Notes under the pieces: generated by a model | Told to the model about the DNA's origin: nothing | Databases searched by the model: none | What the model saw: only the letters and a program-made list of their open reading frames with translations | Part shown: piece after piece, positions 39,311 through 47,685 of the stretch | Position numbering within the stretch: position 1 is the stretch's first letter | How the letters are laid out: every line of letters begins with the position of its first letter | Translations under genes and position numbers: made by a program | Origin: Rhodospirillaceae bacterium UBA1479 | Lineage (GTDB): Bacteria > Pseudomonadota > Alphaproteobacteria > Rhodospirillales > Casp-alpha2 | Reading direction: 5' to 3' | Length of the DNA stretch: 64,000 bases | Assembly (NCBI GenBank): GCA_002325375.1 | Contig: DCRZ01000006.1 | Span: 436,016-500,015 of the forward strand

Positions 39311-39880
39311 ATGTCACGGGCGGCGGTGATTGAAGAGGTTCTGGATTTCTGGTTCGTGCGGGACGACACGGGCGAGCCCGTGTTCCGCGACGTATGGTTC
39401 AAGACCGACGCCGCGTTCGACGCCGATATCCGGACCCGTTTCGAAGACCATTACCATTGGGCGGCCAAGGGCCACTACGCCAGTCTGGCGCGCAAGCCCT
39501 TGGGCAGCCTTGCCCTGGTCATCCTGCTTGATCAGATGCCGCGCAATCTGTTCCGCGACGGGCCGGAGGCCTACGCCACCGATGCACAGGCCTTGGCCCA
39601 TGCGCGCAAGGCCCTGATGGCGCGCCACGACCGGGGGCTCGACTGGGCGCAGCGCATGTTTCTCTACATGCCGTTCATGCATGCCGAGGATCTGGCCGCC
39701 CAGGAACGCTCGGTCCTGCTGTTCGCCACGATCCCCAACGACGCCTGCGTCGAATCGGCGCTTAAGCACCATGCAATTATCCGCGAATTCGGCCGCTTCC
39801 CTCATCGTAATGCCGTGCTCGGCCGCCCGTCGACCGAGGCCGAGGAGGCCTTCCTGGCGGAACAGGGGCGCGGGTTTTGA
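39311..39880 (+). CDS. DUF924 family protein
   Basis: 189-residue TPR-like helical protein of unknown function. Typical start EEVLDFWFVRDDTGEPVF and conserved WFKTDAAFDADIRTRFEDHYHWAAKG, LALVILLDQMPRNLFRDGPEAYATDAQAL, and the end GRFPHRNAVLGRPSTEAEEAFL. ATG 39311 has AGGAGGA 5 bases upstream. It stands alone between the divergent ynbE operon and the next lipoprotein gene. Confidence 0.9.
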   Translation: MSRAAVIEEVLDFWFVRDDTGEPVFRDVWFKTDAAFDADIRTRFEDHYHWAAKGHYASLARKPLGSLALVILLDQMPRNLFRDGPEAYATDAQALAHARKALMARHDRGLDWAQRMFLYMPFMHAEDLAAQERSVLLFATIPNDACVESALKHHAIIREFGRFPHRNAVLGRPSTEAEEAFLAEQGRGF

Positions 39881-40078
39881 AGGGGGGCGGTTTTTACAGT
39901 AAAAGCACTTATGACACGCGGCTGCCGGGACGTAAGCGTCTGATGCCGGGCCGCCCTATTTCGGGGCGTGCGCTTGATTTAGCGCATTTCCCGGCCCAGT
40001 TTATGGGTTCAAGATTAGCTGTATGTCCGGGAAGGGGCGGTTTCCGGATCTGTTCGTCATTCATTGGAGTGTACGCAG

Positions 40079-40894
40079 ATGAAGTTCTCTCATTCGAAAT
40101 CGCCGAAAGCATTTATTTCCAAGGCTGTCGCCGCAGCCGGCGCGGTCTTGCTGATCTCCGGCTGTACCATGAACGCGACCTGGAACGTTTCCCCCGCCGT
40201 GGCGCCCGTGCCGCCCGGCAGCGAGTTATTGTCGTTCGATGCGCCGAGCTTGGCGCAACAAAGCGTTCTGCGTGCCGAATACAAGGACAACTACCAGGAA
40301 GAGGAATACGCCCTGTTCCGGGGGACCGGCGGCGCCCAGGCGGAGATTATTTCCGTCGAGGCCTCGTCCTACGGCTATGGCGCGCAAGGCGGCGACAAGC
40401 ATGTTCTGGAATTCGACAAAACCACCCGGAACACCCTGGAAATGTGGAATCTGGCGAAAGCAGGCAAGTTCGCCTACGGCGCCGAAAGCTTCGCCTACAA
40501 GGGGAAGCTGCCCTATTACCTGCTGCCGTTTGACCGCAAGGACACGGGGCAAAGCTGCTTCGGCTTCCATGCCGAATTCAACAGCGATCCGCACGACTCG
40601 CGGGGCCGGTACGACAACCACCTGTTCGGCTACTACTGCGCGCCGCAAGGTACCAAATTGTCGAAAGAGGACATGGTCGCGACCGTCGACCATGTGGGCA
40701 TTGCGGGTTTGACCAAGCGCGCCCCCGCGGTTCTCGCCGAACGTCCGTTCCAGCAATTGACCAACAATCCGCAATTGACCCAGGCGGTGAAGCGTGGCGA
40801 GCCGGCGGGTGCGGCCGGCACCGAGGTGTTCCCGCTCGACATCGTGCGGATCTATTCCGATCGCCTGGGCAACGGTACCGGCGACCAGAATTGA
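40079..40894 (+). CDS. Hypothetical lipoprotein
   Basis: Not recognised. 271 residues from ATG 40079. Lipobox ISGC (Cys about 29) after a signal peptide. A conserved-looking middle reads SVLRAEYKDNYQEEEYALFRGTGGAQAEIISVEASSYGYGAQGG and KGKLPYYLLPFDRKDTGQSCFGFHAEFNSDPHDSRGRYDNHLFGYYCAP with two Cys that could make a disulfide. The GGAG ribosome site is 11 bases before the ATG. Located at the outer or inner membrane, facing the periplasm. Function not predictable. Confidence 0.7.
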   Translation: MKFSHSKSPKAFISKAVAAAGAVLLISGCTMNATWNVSPAVAPVPPGSELLSFDAPSLAQQSVLRAEYKDNYQEEEYALFRGTGGAQAEIISVEASSYGYGAQGGDKHVLEFDKTTRNTLEMWNLAKAGKFAYGAESFAYKGKLPYYLLPFDRKDTGQSCFGFHAEFNSDPHDSRGRYDNHLFGYYCAPQGTKLSKEDMVATVDHVGIAGLTKRAPAVLAERPFQQLTNNPQLTQAVKRGEPAGAAGTEVFPLDIVRIYSDRLGNGTGDQN

Positions 40895-40927
40895 AGGGGG
40901 CGACGCTGACGGCGTCTTCTCTCCGCG

Positions 40928-41356
40928 TTAATTCCCAAGATCGATCGTGATGGCGCGGCCTTCCTCTTCCAAGAGGAAGGCCGCTTCCTCGAACGCGGGG
41001 GCGCTCAGGAACACTTTTGCACCCATGGAAAAGCCGAAATCCTCCAGCGGAATCCCGAACAGGCCCTGGTCGAAGGAATGGTTGCCGTTGGCGTCATGGA
41101 ACGCCGCGATGGCGTAACGTCCGGGCTTCAGGTCCTTGAACACCCAGGTCGCGCGGCGTCCCGTGGGCGGGAGGACTCCTTCCGACAGCATGCCATCGCT
41201 TTTGGGAAAGGTTTCCGGCCGGTCATAAATCGCCATATGCACGTCGCCTTCATCGGACCTCAGCCCCGTCACGGTCACGGTCAGATCGGCTGCATGGCCG
41301 GTGCCGCTCGCCAATGCACTGTACATCGCCAGGGAAATCAGGGCAGTTCTGAACAC
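40928..41356 (-). CDS. DUF2141 exported protein
   Basis: 142-residue periplasmic beta-sandwich protein. GTG 41356 gives a compact signal peptide FRTALISLAMYSALASGTGHA; the frame extends to 41425 with a less likely ATG start. Mature part: DLTVTVTGLRSDEGDVHMAIYDRPETFPK, WVFKDLKPGRYAIAAFHDANGNHSFDQGLFGIPLEDFGFS, the usual DUF2141 pattern with GxYAI..FHDxNxN. Convergent with the lipoprotein at 40079. It contains a perfect 14-base-arm dyad (40955-40984) in its last codons. Confidence 0.85.
   Translation of the reverse strand: MFRTALISLAMYSALASGTGHAADLTVTVTGLRSDEGDVHMAIYDRPETFPKSDGMLSEGVLPPTGRRATWVFKDLKPGRYAIAAFHDANGNHSFDQGLFGIPLEDFGFSMGAKVFLSAPAFEEAAFLLEEEGRAITIDLGN
40955..40984. repeat. Perfect inverted repeat inside DUF2141 coding end
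   Basis: GCGGCCTTCCTCTT (40955-40968) and AAGAGGAAGGCCGC (40971-40984) form 14-base arms with a 2-base centre. It is in coding sequence close to the stop and encodes AAFLLEEEGRA-like residues. It could form a hairpin near the 3' end of the transcript, or reflect local selection for acidic residues. Confidence 0.8.
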
Positions 41357-41455
41357 CGGCCGGGGATCCTGTGTCGGGTTTCGGGCGTCTTGGGTGAAGC
41401 TATGAACGGATCGCGCCGGGATCAAGCCCGCAGGGGGCTTGCGGGCGCGGGGGCG

Positions 41456-41698
41456 TCACACCGTGATGTTCAGGTAGAACCCGCGCGGCACGTCGCGGCG
41501 CAGATCCTTGCCCGTGGCCATAACTTCGTTCAAACGCCGCATGCCGCGCCGTTCGACCGCCGTTTCGCCTTGGCGGATATGGTTGGCGCGGGCCTGGACT
41601 TCGCGCACGGACTCCGACTCGTAGGTCACCGTCGACCGGCCGGCGGGCTTCGCGGGAAGGGCGGTTGATCCGCCGGTGGGCGTGTTGACGCTGTTCAT
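41456..41698 (-). CDS. Uncharacterised 80-residue protein
   Basis: Not recognised. From ATG 41698 it reads NSVNTPTGGSTALPAKPAG then a charged helix SVREVQARANHIRQGETAVERRGMRRLNEVMATGKDLRR and ends DVPRGFYLNITV. It is basic, soluble, with no signal peptide. The frame has a second start at 41719. Located upstream of the DUF2141 gene and downstream of the Nudix gene on the same strand. Confidence 0.6.
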   Translation of the reverse strand: MNSVNTPTGGSTALPAKPAGRSTVTYESESVREVQARANHIRQGETAVERRGMRRLNEVMATGKDLRRDVPRGFYLNITV

Positions 41699-41773
41699 GC
41701 GCCGAGAATAGTCGGGCAAAAGTTAACGGAGTCTCAAAGCCCGGTAAATTTTGCCCAGTTGGTGATGCGGCGG

Positions 41774-42310
41774 TCAGCGGGGGCCGGCGGCGGGCCGGGG
41801 CGGGGCCTGGGCGATGTCCGGCGGCAGGCCGCCCTTGTGGCGTTCCAAGGCCCATCGGATGGAGGGAAAGGCCAGGTCGTCCCATGGGATATCGTCCCAT
41901 GCAAGCAACTGGGTATCGGTGCTTTCCGGGCCGGGGGCGTGGTCGCCCGTGGTCATGCGTCCGGCGTGAATGACATAGATCTGCGAAATCCGGGGGATTT
42001 CGTAAACGCCGATCAGGCCGGTGATCTCGATATCGACGCGGGCTTCTTCCCAGGCTTCGCGCTTCGCGCCGTCGGCGGTCGTTTCGTTGAGCTCGAGAAA
42101 TCCCGCCGGCACGGTCCAGAACCCGACGCGGGGTTCGATGGCCCGCCGGCACATCAGATAGCGCCCGTCCCAGGTCGCGACCACGCCGGCGATGATCTTG
42201 GGGTTGTCGTAATGGATGAACCCGCAGTCCAGGCAGGTCAGGCGCTCACGTTCGTCGCCCTCGGGCACGGTCCACACGCTGGGGCCGGGTTTGCGCGTCT
42301 CGTCACTCAT
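41774..42310 (-). CDS. Nudix hydrolase with zinc ribbon-like start
   Basis: 178-residue Nudix hydrolase. The Nudix box is visible in GFLELNETTADGAKREAWEEARVDI (about 90-114), the GX5EX7REUXEEXGU form. The N-terminal CLDCGFIHYDNPK contains a CxxC that resembles half of the NudC zinc ribbon. This suggests a NADH pyrophosphatase-related fold, but the second Cys pair is not seen and the size is small. Ends in a Pro/Ala-rich tail. Substrate not assignable. Confidence 0.88.
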   Translation of the reverse strand: MSDETRKPGPSVWTVPEGDERERLTCLDCGFIHYDNPKIIAGVVATWDGRYLMCRRAIEPRVGFWTVPAGFLELNETTADGAKREAWEEARVDIEITGLIGVYEIPRISQIYVIHAGRMTTGDHAPGPESTDTQLLAWDDIPWDDLAFPSIRWALERHKGGLPPDIAQAPPRPAAGPR

Positions 42311-42375
42311 GGAGGGGACTGTAGCCGAATGTCGGCCCGGGCGGCAAAGGGGCTGGTAATGCCGCTTACGCGGGA

Positions 42376-42579
42376 TCAGGCGATGACGTCGATGATCTGG
42401 CCGCGCCGCACGGGGGCATTGGGGTCAAGTTCGGGAACGCCGCTGTTCTGGGCGTTGAATTCCTTCAGGTTGTTCTGCGCATCCTGCAACAGATCAGCCG
42501 CCAGCTGATCCTGTTTCAGCGAGCGCTTCAAACCCAGAACGTTGGCGACGGCACCCAGAGGCCCGACGGATCCGACCAT
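42376..42579 (-). CDS. Uncharacterised 67-residue protein
   Basis: Not recognised. VGSVGPLGAVANVLGLKRSLKQDQLAADLLQDAQNNLKEFNAQNSGVPELDPNAPVRRGQIIDVIA looks like a short amphipathic helix followed by an extended basic end. AAAGGG lies upstream of the ATG. It is next to the HAMP-protein gene on the opposite strand. It is about the size of small motility or regulatory proteins, but nothing supports a specific role. Confidence 0.5.
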   Translation of the reverse strand: MVGSVGPLGAVANVLGLKRSLKQDQLAADLLQDAQNNLKEFNAQNSGVPELDPNAPVRRGQIIDVIA

Positions 42580-42730
42580 GATGGCATTTTCCCTTTGCGA
42601 ATCGGTCTCAAATCATGGCAGATCAGGCGGAGAATTCAATATGCCTTATGGACTGGTTCCAAAGGGCCTGGAGCATTGTATTTTAAGGAAATATTCGGAC
42701 CTAATTGCGAAAATCCGCATGTACTGGACG

Positions 42731-42748
42731 GCGCCCGTGAAAGGGCGC
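42731..42748. promoter_or_regulatory. Hairpin in leader of the HAMP-protein gene
   Basis: A perfect 6-pair stem GCGCCC (42731-42736) and GGGCGC (42743-42748) has a 6-base loop. It lies 37 bases before the GTG start at 42786. No other feature is supported in 42580-42785 (206 bases) apart from AT-rich DNA fit for a promoter. Possible leader hairpin. Confidence 0.3.
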
Positions 42749-42785
42749 AAACGTCGTCATGTAAAAGAGCAGACTGAAGGCACCC

Positions 42786-44717
42786 GTGGCAGACCGCGAC
42801 TACGATCATACCTACTTGGCGCTTCGCCGCCCGACCTACGCCAGCCGCACGTTCCTGGGCGGAACTCGGCTGTCCACGCGCACGGGAATGTTCGTGATCG
42901 TGGGGCTGTTGGCGGTCATGGTCTATGCCGGGCTTATCGTGCATGTGAACGACCGCGTATCCGCCGCCCACCTGGGGCTTGAGCGGGCGCAAAATCTGAG
43001 CACGCTGGTCACCGCCATCGCCCGCGGACAGGCCGCCCTGCAGACCGATGAGAAGCGCTATATCCTGACCCGCGACGCGGCGGCCGCGCAGGACATGCGC
43101 GGCCTTCTGGATGAACAGTCGCGCACCCTTGACGCTCTCGGCGCCCATGCGGATGCGGGCGACCTTTCACGACCCATCGCGACCCTGAAGGACGGTCTGG
43201 TGCAATACGACCAGCACCTGTCGGAACTTGTCGGCAGCCTGTCCGGCAATCCTGCGGCGGCGGGCAGTGCCCTGCGCGACGCCGATCAGGCCCTGGCGCC
43301 CCGGCTTGCCGCCTCGGGCCGGCGCGGGTTGCCGGAACTTCTGTCGCGGGTCAATCAATTGGGCAGCGAAATGGTCCTGACCGGCGATCCGGTGCATCTG
43401 GTTGACCTGCAGAACGCCTATAAGAAACTGGCGGCGCGGGTCGAAGACGCGGGCTTGCCGCGCGGCGACCGCGCGGCGATCACCGACCTGCTGGCCCGTC
43501 ATCAGGACGCCATGATGGCGTTGATCACGGCACGGGTGGGCGTCAACGAAGACGCCCAGCGTTTTGACGATATTCTGACCTATATCGCGCCCTCCCTGAC
43601 GGCGCTGACCAGTGTCGCCGGCGAACTGATCGGTGAACGCTGGGAAGCCCTGACCGCCGCCCGCAAGTTCGCCGCCGCCTCCCTGGTCGGCGGTGGTGCC
43701 GCGATCATTCTTTGGGTGGTAACGCTCGGGCTCATCGTCATGCGCACCGTCACCCGCCCCGTTCAGGCCCTGGCCGAGGCGGCGGACCGGCTGGCCCGGG
43801 GCGACCGCACGGTTATGATTCCGGGCCGCGGCAACCGCGACGCCGTCGGTCAATTGGCCCGCGCCTTCGACGATTGGATGGCGGCCATGGCCGACGCGGA
43901 GCATTTGCGCCAGGACCTGGACCATGCCCAGGCCAAGACCCTGCAGGCGGTCGAGACCATGGAGGCCGAAGCGCGTCGCGCCCAGGCCGCGGCCGACGAT
44001 GCCGAGGTCCTGCGCCGCACGCTGGCCGATTACCGCCGCGAAATGGACGAGATGGAAAACCTGCTGGCCGAATTCGAAGAGGATCAGGCCAATCAGGCGC
44101 CGGTGCCGGCGCTCGCCCGGGCCCAAGCCCTGGCGCAATCCCAGGTTCAGGCCGCGGCGGCGGGCGGCGAGGCGGCGCTGGGCAAGGTTTCCGACCATCT
44201 GTCGCAGGTCAGCCGCCAGGCATCGGCGGCGATCATCGACGTCGAACTGACCGATACCCTGATCCGCAACATCGCCGCCGCGCGCGAACAATTGGATGGT
44301 CTGGGCGGGCATGTCGTCGCCGTGCGTGAGGAATTCAACCAGTTCCTATTCGGCCCGCAGGCCCCCGGTGGGGCTGACGACGACAAGACCGTCGCCTTGA
44401 ACGGCGGCGCCGTCCGTCAGGCGAGCCTGAAGGATCCGGAATCGCGGGCCCGCTTGGCCGCCATCCGCGATGCCGTCGACCGCGCCGAGCGGGCGCTGGG
44501 CGCCTGCACGCGTGAGGTCGAACACGTCACCGACACGGCGCAGCGTCTGGCCGCCTCGGCGTCGGACGAGGCGCGTCTGGCGACCGACCAACTGGCGGCG
44601 CAATCCGATTATCTGCGGGCACTGCTCGATACGCTCGCCCACCGCACGCAGCCGCAGGCGATCGCCGGGCCGGCGGTGGCCCAGGTCTCAGGTTCGAAGG
44701 ACCGCGACGCCGGGTAG
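42786..44717 (+). CDS. HAMP-domain membrane protein without known output domain
   Basis: 643 residues with two membrane segments: about 34-54 and 298-322. The periplasmic part (about 56-295) is helical, like the ligand-binding four-helix bundles of chemoreceptors. A HAMP domain follows (TVTRPVQALAEAADRLARGDRTVMIPGRGNRDAVGQLARAFDDWMAA, about 323-372), then about 270 residues of Ala/Glu-rich coiled coil. The chemoreceptor tip motif and kinase boxes are not seen, so neither MCP nor histidine kinase is supported. GTG 42786 has GAAGG 5 bases upstream. The 3' end overlaps pgk by 30 bases, tail to tail. Confidence 0.75.
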   Translation: MADRDYDHTYLALRRPTYASRTFLGGTRLSTRTGMFVIVGLLAVMVYAGLIVHVNDRVSAAHLGLERAQNLSTLVTAIARGQAALQTDEKRYILTRDAAAAQDMRGLLDEQSRTLDALGAHADAGDLSRPIATLKDGLVQYDQHLSELVGSLSGNPAAAGSALRDADQALAPRLAASGRRGLPELLSRVNQLGSEMVLTGDPVHLVDLQNAYKKLAARVEDAGLPRGDRAAITDLLARHQDAMMALITARVGVNEDAQRFDDILTYIAPSLTALTSVAGELIGERWEALTAARKFAAASLVGGGAAIILWVVTLGLIVMRTVTRPVQALAEAADRLARGDRTVMIPGRGNRDAVGQLARAFDDWMAAMADAEHLRQDLDHAQAKTLQAVETMEAEARRAQAAADDAEVLRRTLADYRREMDEMENLLAEFEEDQANQAPVPALARAQALAQSQVQAAAAGGEAALGKVSDHLSQVSRQASAAIIDVELTDTLIRNIAAAREQLDGLGGHVVAVREEFNQFLFGPQAPGGADDDKTVALNGGAVRQASLKDPESRARLAAIRDAVDRAERALGACTREVEHVTDTAQRLAASASDEARLATDQLAAQSDYLRALLDTLAHRTQPQAIAGPAVAQVSGSKDRDAG

Positions 44718-45881
44718 GTCCTTGCCTTCCAGCCATTCCAGGAACGCCCCGCCGGCGGCGGAAACATAGGAAAATTCGGCCGCCACGCCGGCGTTGATCA
44801 GCGCCGCCACCGTGTCACCCCCGCCCGCGACGGATGTCAGCGTGCCGTCCCGGGTCAGTACCGCGGCCGCGCGGGCCAACTCATTTGTGCCGGCATCGAA
44901 GGGTTTGATTTCGAACGCCCCCAGGGGGCCGTTCCATACCAGGGTGCGGCAGTCCTTCAGGCGCTTGGTCAGGTGCTGGACCGTGACCGGGCCGACGTCC
45001 AGCATCATGGCGTCCTTGGGCATGGCGCGGACATCGACCACGTCCGACGGTGCCCCTTCCTTGAATTCACGGGCGATCACCGCATCGACGGGCAGGGCGA
45101 CCGCGCAGCCGGCGGTCTCGGCGCGGGCCAGAATATCCCTGGCCGCGTCTGCCATATCGTGTTCGCACAGCGACTTGCCGACGTCGATGCCCTGGGCATG
45201 CAGGAAGGTGTTGGCCATGCCGCCGCCGATGATCAGCAGATCGACCTTTTCCACCAGATTGCCCAGAACTTCCATCTTGGTCGAGACCTTGGCCCCTCCG
45301 ACCACGGCGGCGACCGGGTGTTCAGGGGCTTCCAGCGCCTTGGTCAGGGCGTCCAGTTCCGCCTGCATCAAACGTCCGGCGGCGGCCGGCAGCAGGCGGG
45401 CGATGGCCTCGGTCGAGGCATGGGCCCGGTGCGACACGGAAAAGGCGTCGTTGACGTAAAAATCGCCGAGAGCCGCCAGTTTTCCTGCGAAGGCCGCATC
45501 GTTGGCTTCTTCCTCGGCGTGGAAGCGCAGGTTTTCCAGCAGGCAGACCTCGCCGTCCTTCAAGGCATCGACCACGGCCTGTGCCGCGGTGCCGACGCAG
45601 TCGGGGGCGAAGGCGATCTCGCGGCCCAGAACGCCGGACAGGGCGTCGGCCACGGGTTTCAGGCTCATCCCGGGGACGACCTTGCCCTTGGGCCGGTCGA
45701 AATGGGACAGCACGCAAACGCGCGCACCCGCCGTCGCCAGGTCGGTCAGGGTCAGGGCGGACCGCTCAAGGCGCGTGGCGTCGGAAACCTGGCCGTCCTT
45801 CATGGGTACGTTGAGGTCGCAGCGGACCAGGACGGTTTTGCCCCGGACGTCGAGATCGTCGATGGTCTTGAATTGGCGCAT
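44688..45881 (-). CDS. pgk: Phosphoglycerate kinase
   Basis: Transfers phosphate from 1,3-bisphosphoglycerate to ADP in glycolysis, or works in reverse for gluconeogenesis. 397 residues from ATG 45881. Seen: TVLVRCDLNVPM (about 18-29), LSHFDRPKG, VGGAKVSTKMEVLGNLVEKVD, and VAGGGDTVAALINAGV with the nucleotide-binding GGGDT. The upstream frame to 45956 is chance. The end overlaps the HAMP-protein gene by 30 bases on the other strand. Confidence 0.97.
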   Translation of the reverse strand: MRQFKTIDDLDVRGKTVLVRCDLNVPMKDGQVSDATRLERSALTLTDLATAGARVCVLSHFDRPKGKVVPGMSLKPVADALSGVLGREIAFAPDCVGTAAQAVVDALKDGEVCLLENLRFHAEEEANDAAFAGKLAALGDFYVNDAFSVSHRAHASTEAIARLLPAAAGRLMQAELDALTKALEAPEHPVAAVVGGAKVSTKMEVLGNLVEKVDLLIIGGGMANTFLHAQGIDVGKSLCEHDMADAARDILARAETAGCAVALPVDAVIAREFKEGAPSDVVDVRAMPKDAMMLDVGPVTVQHLTKRLKDCRTLVWNGPLGAFEIKPFDAGTNELARAAAVLTRDGTLTSVAGGGDTVAALINAGVAAEFSYVSAAGGAFLEWLEGKDLPGVAVLRT

Positions 45882-45973
45882 GGTGCGGGATCCCCTGGAT
45901 CGGTTTCTTGTGATCGGATTGCCGGGGTTATAGGGGATAGTCGCCGCCCGCGCCAAGGGGCAGTTGACGGAAT

Positions 45974-47212
45974 CTAGGGGGTGAGGCGCTTGATCTCCGC
46001 CGCCGCCGCGTCGGCCTTGGCCGTGTCGCCCAGCACCCGGTAGGCGCGCTCAAGCCGTGTCCAGCCGGCCAGATCGTCCGGATTTTCCTTCAGCCGGTCG
46101 GCCAGGCGATCAACCATGCCGCGGATCATGGCGTCGCGGTCCTCGGCGGTCATGTCCTGGGCCGCTTCCATCTGTTCGCGGGACGGTCCCGGCTGGGTGG
46201 CGGGGGCGTCTGCATGGGGGTGGCCGGCATGGGGGTCGTCGCCCTCGGGCCGCATGATGGGGGTCGAGGGGCGCAATACCGGCGGCTGTTGCGCCAACAA
46301 CTTGCGGGCGTCCTCGGACATGGTGATGGTCTGGGGGTCGATCTTCAGTTCTTCTGCGGCGCGGGCGATCTGCTGGCGCACCACGGGCACCCAGGGGGCT
46401 TCTTCCGGCGAAATGGCGACCAGGTCGGCCCAATCCTGCAGGGCGCCATTGACGTCCCCCGCCTGCGCCTTTTTCAGGCCCAGGTAATAGCGGGCTTTGG
46501 GGTCGAAGGGGGCCTTGTCGCGCACGGCCCGGAAGATCGCTGCCGCGTCGTCCGTGACCTTCATCTGGCCGGTCAGGATCAGGGCCTCGGCATAGGCGAT
46601 GTCCACGTCAGTCCGGCCGTCGGCGATCTTGCGCGCGTGGGCGAAGGTGTTCAGGGCGTCGGCGAAGCGTTCCATGGAGATATAGCTGCGGCCCAACAAC
46701 AACCAGCCTTCGATATCGTCCGGGTTTTCCGTCAACCGTTCCGCCAGGCGGCCGACCATGGCGGTCATTTCGGGATTGGGTTCCGGGCGGGCGGTGGTTT
46801 GTGCCGCCACCTGTTCGGCGGGCAGGTCGCGGGCGGCGAAGGGCTGGTCCGGCTGGTCGGGAGAGCCGAGCATGATGTAGAGCGCCGCCGCCGCCAGCGG
46901 CACGCCGGCACCGATCAGCACGGCGGTCAGGCGGCGCGGGCCGCCGCTGCCGGTGGCGCCTGTCCCGGTCTGCAATTCCGTATCGGCGGCCAGCATGCGG
47001 CGCTGGACTTCCAGGCGCGCGGCCTCGGCGGCTTCGGCATCCAGCAGTCCTTGGGCCGCGTCGCGTTCGATCTCCTGCAACTGGTCGCGGAACACGGTCA
47101 AATCGTATTCGGCGCGGGCCGCGGGCACGGCGTTGCGGCGCAGCAGCGGCCCGGCCAGGGCCAGCCCGACACCGGCCGCCAGCACCGCCATGGCGATGAC
47201 TAGGGCGGTCAT
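45974..47212 (-). CDS. ccmI: Cytochrome c maturation protein CcmI
   Basis: Apocytochrome c chaperone of System I, 412 residues. Membrane segments: TALVIAMAVLAAGVGLALA (about 2-20) and LTAVLIGAGVPLAAAALYIML (about 94-114), with the connecting leucine-zipper-like cytoplasmic loop. TPR repeats follow: NPDDIEGWLLLGRSYISMERFADALNTFAHA and the C-terminal ENPDDLAGWTRLERAYRVLGDTAKADAA. The start overlaps the ccmH stop by 4 bases. Confidence 0.93.
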   Translation of the reverse strand: MTALVIAMAVLAAGVGLALAGPLLRRNAVPAARAEYDLTVFRDQLQEIERDAAQGLLDAEAAEAARLEVQRRMLAADTELQTGTGATGSGGPRRLTAVLIGAGVPLAAAALYIMLGSPDQPDQPFAARDLPAEQVAAQTTARPEPNPEMTAMVGRLAERLTENPDDIEGWLLLGRSYISMERFADALNTFAHARKIADGRTDVDIAYAEALILTGQMKVTDDAAAIFRAVRDKAPFDPKARYYLGLKKAQAGDVNGALQDWADLVAISPEEAPWVPVVRQQIARAAEELKIDPQTITMSEDARKLLAQQPPVLRPSTPIMRPEGDDPHAGHPHADAPATQPGPSREQMEAAQDMTAEDRDAMIRGMVDRLADRLKENPDDLAGWTRLERAYRVLGDTAKADAAAAEIKRLTP

Positions 47213-47685
47213 GGGGCGTCTCCCTCAAGCAGTTTGTTCAGACGCGCCCGTTCTTCGGGCGACAGGGGTTTCGCCGCGACCGGCGATGCCGCGCGGCGGC
47301 GGCGGTAAAACAGGGTCAGGGCCAGGATGCCGAACAAGGCGACCACCGCCGGCCCGATCCAGAGAACGAGGGTTGAGCCCTTGACCGGCGGCTTCAACAG
47401 CACGAAGTCGCCGTAGCGGGCGACCACGTAGTCGATCACCTGTTCGTTGCTGTCACCGGCCTTCAGGCGTTCGCGCACGAGCACGCGCAGATCCTTGGCC
47501 AGGCCCGCGTCGGAATCGTCGATCGATTGGTTCTGGCAGACCAGGCAGCGCAGATCCCTGGAGATCACCCGCGCGCGGTGTTCCAGCGCCGGGTCGGCCA
47601 GCATTTCGTCCGGATTGACGGCGTGGGCGGGCGACAACGGCAGAACGGCCAGCAGCAGGGCGGCGAGAACCACGGCGCGGATCAT
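47209..47685 (-). CDS. ccmH: Cytochrome c maturation protein CcmH (heme lyase subunit)
   Basis: 158-residue membrane thiol protein that reduces apocytochrome c or delivers it to CcmF. Signal sequence, then LRCLVCQNQSIDDSDAGLAKDLRVLVRERLKAGDSNEQVIDYVVARYGDFVLLKPP with the CLVCQNQ redox pair (about 48-51) and one membrane segment LVLWIGPAVVALFGILALTLFY. The short C-terminus marks the CcmH N-half type, so the TPR half is the separate ccmI. Starts with 4-base overlap after ccmG. Confidence 0.95.
   Translation of the reverse strand: MIRAVVLAALLLAVLPLSPAHAVNPDEMLADPALEHRARVISRDLRCLVCQNQSIDDSDAGLAKDLRVLVRERLKAGDSNEQVIDYVVARYGDFVLLKPPVKGSTLVLWIGPAVVALFGILALTLFYRRRRAASPVAAKPLSPEERARLNKLLEGDAP

Noticed and set aside
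42786..44717. Methyl-accepting chemotaxis protein call
   Set aside because: The HAMP and coiled coil fit, but the conserved tip of chemoreceptors is not seen in the last 270 residues.
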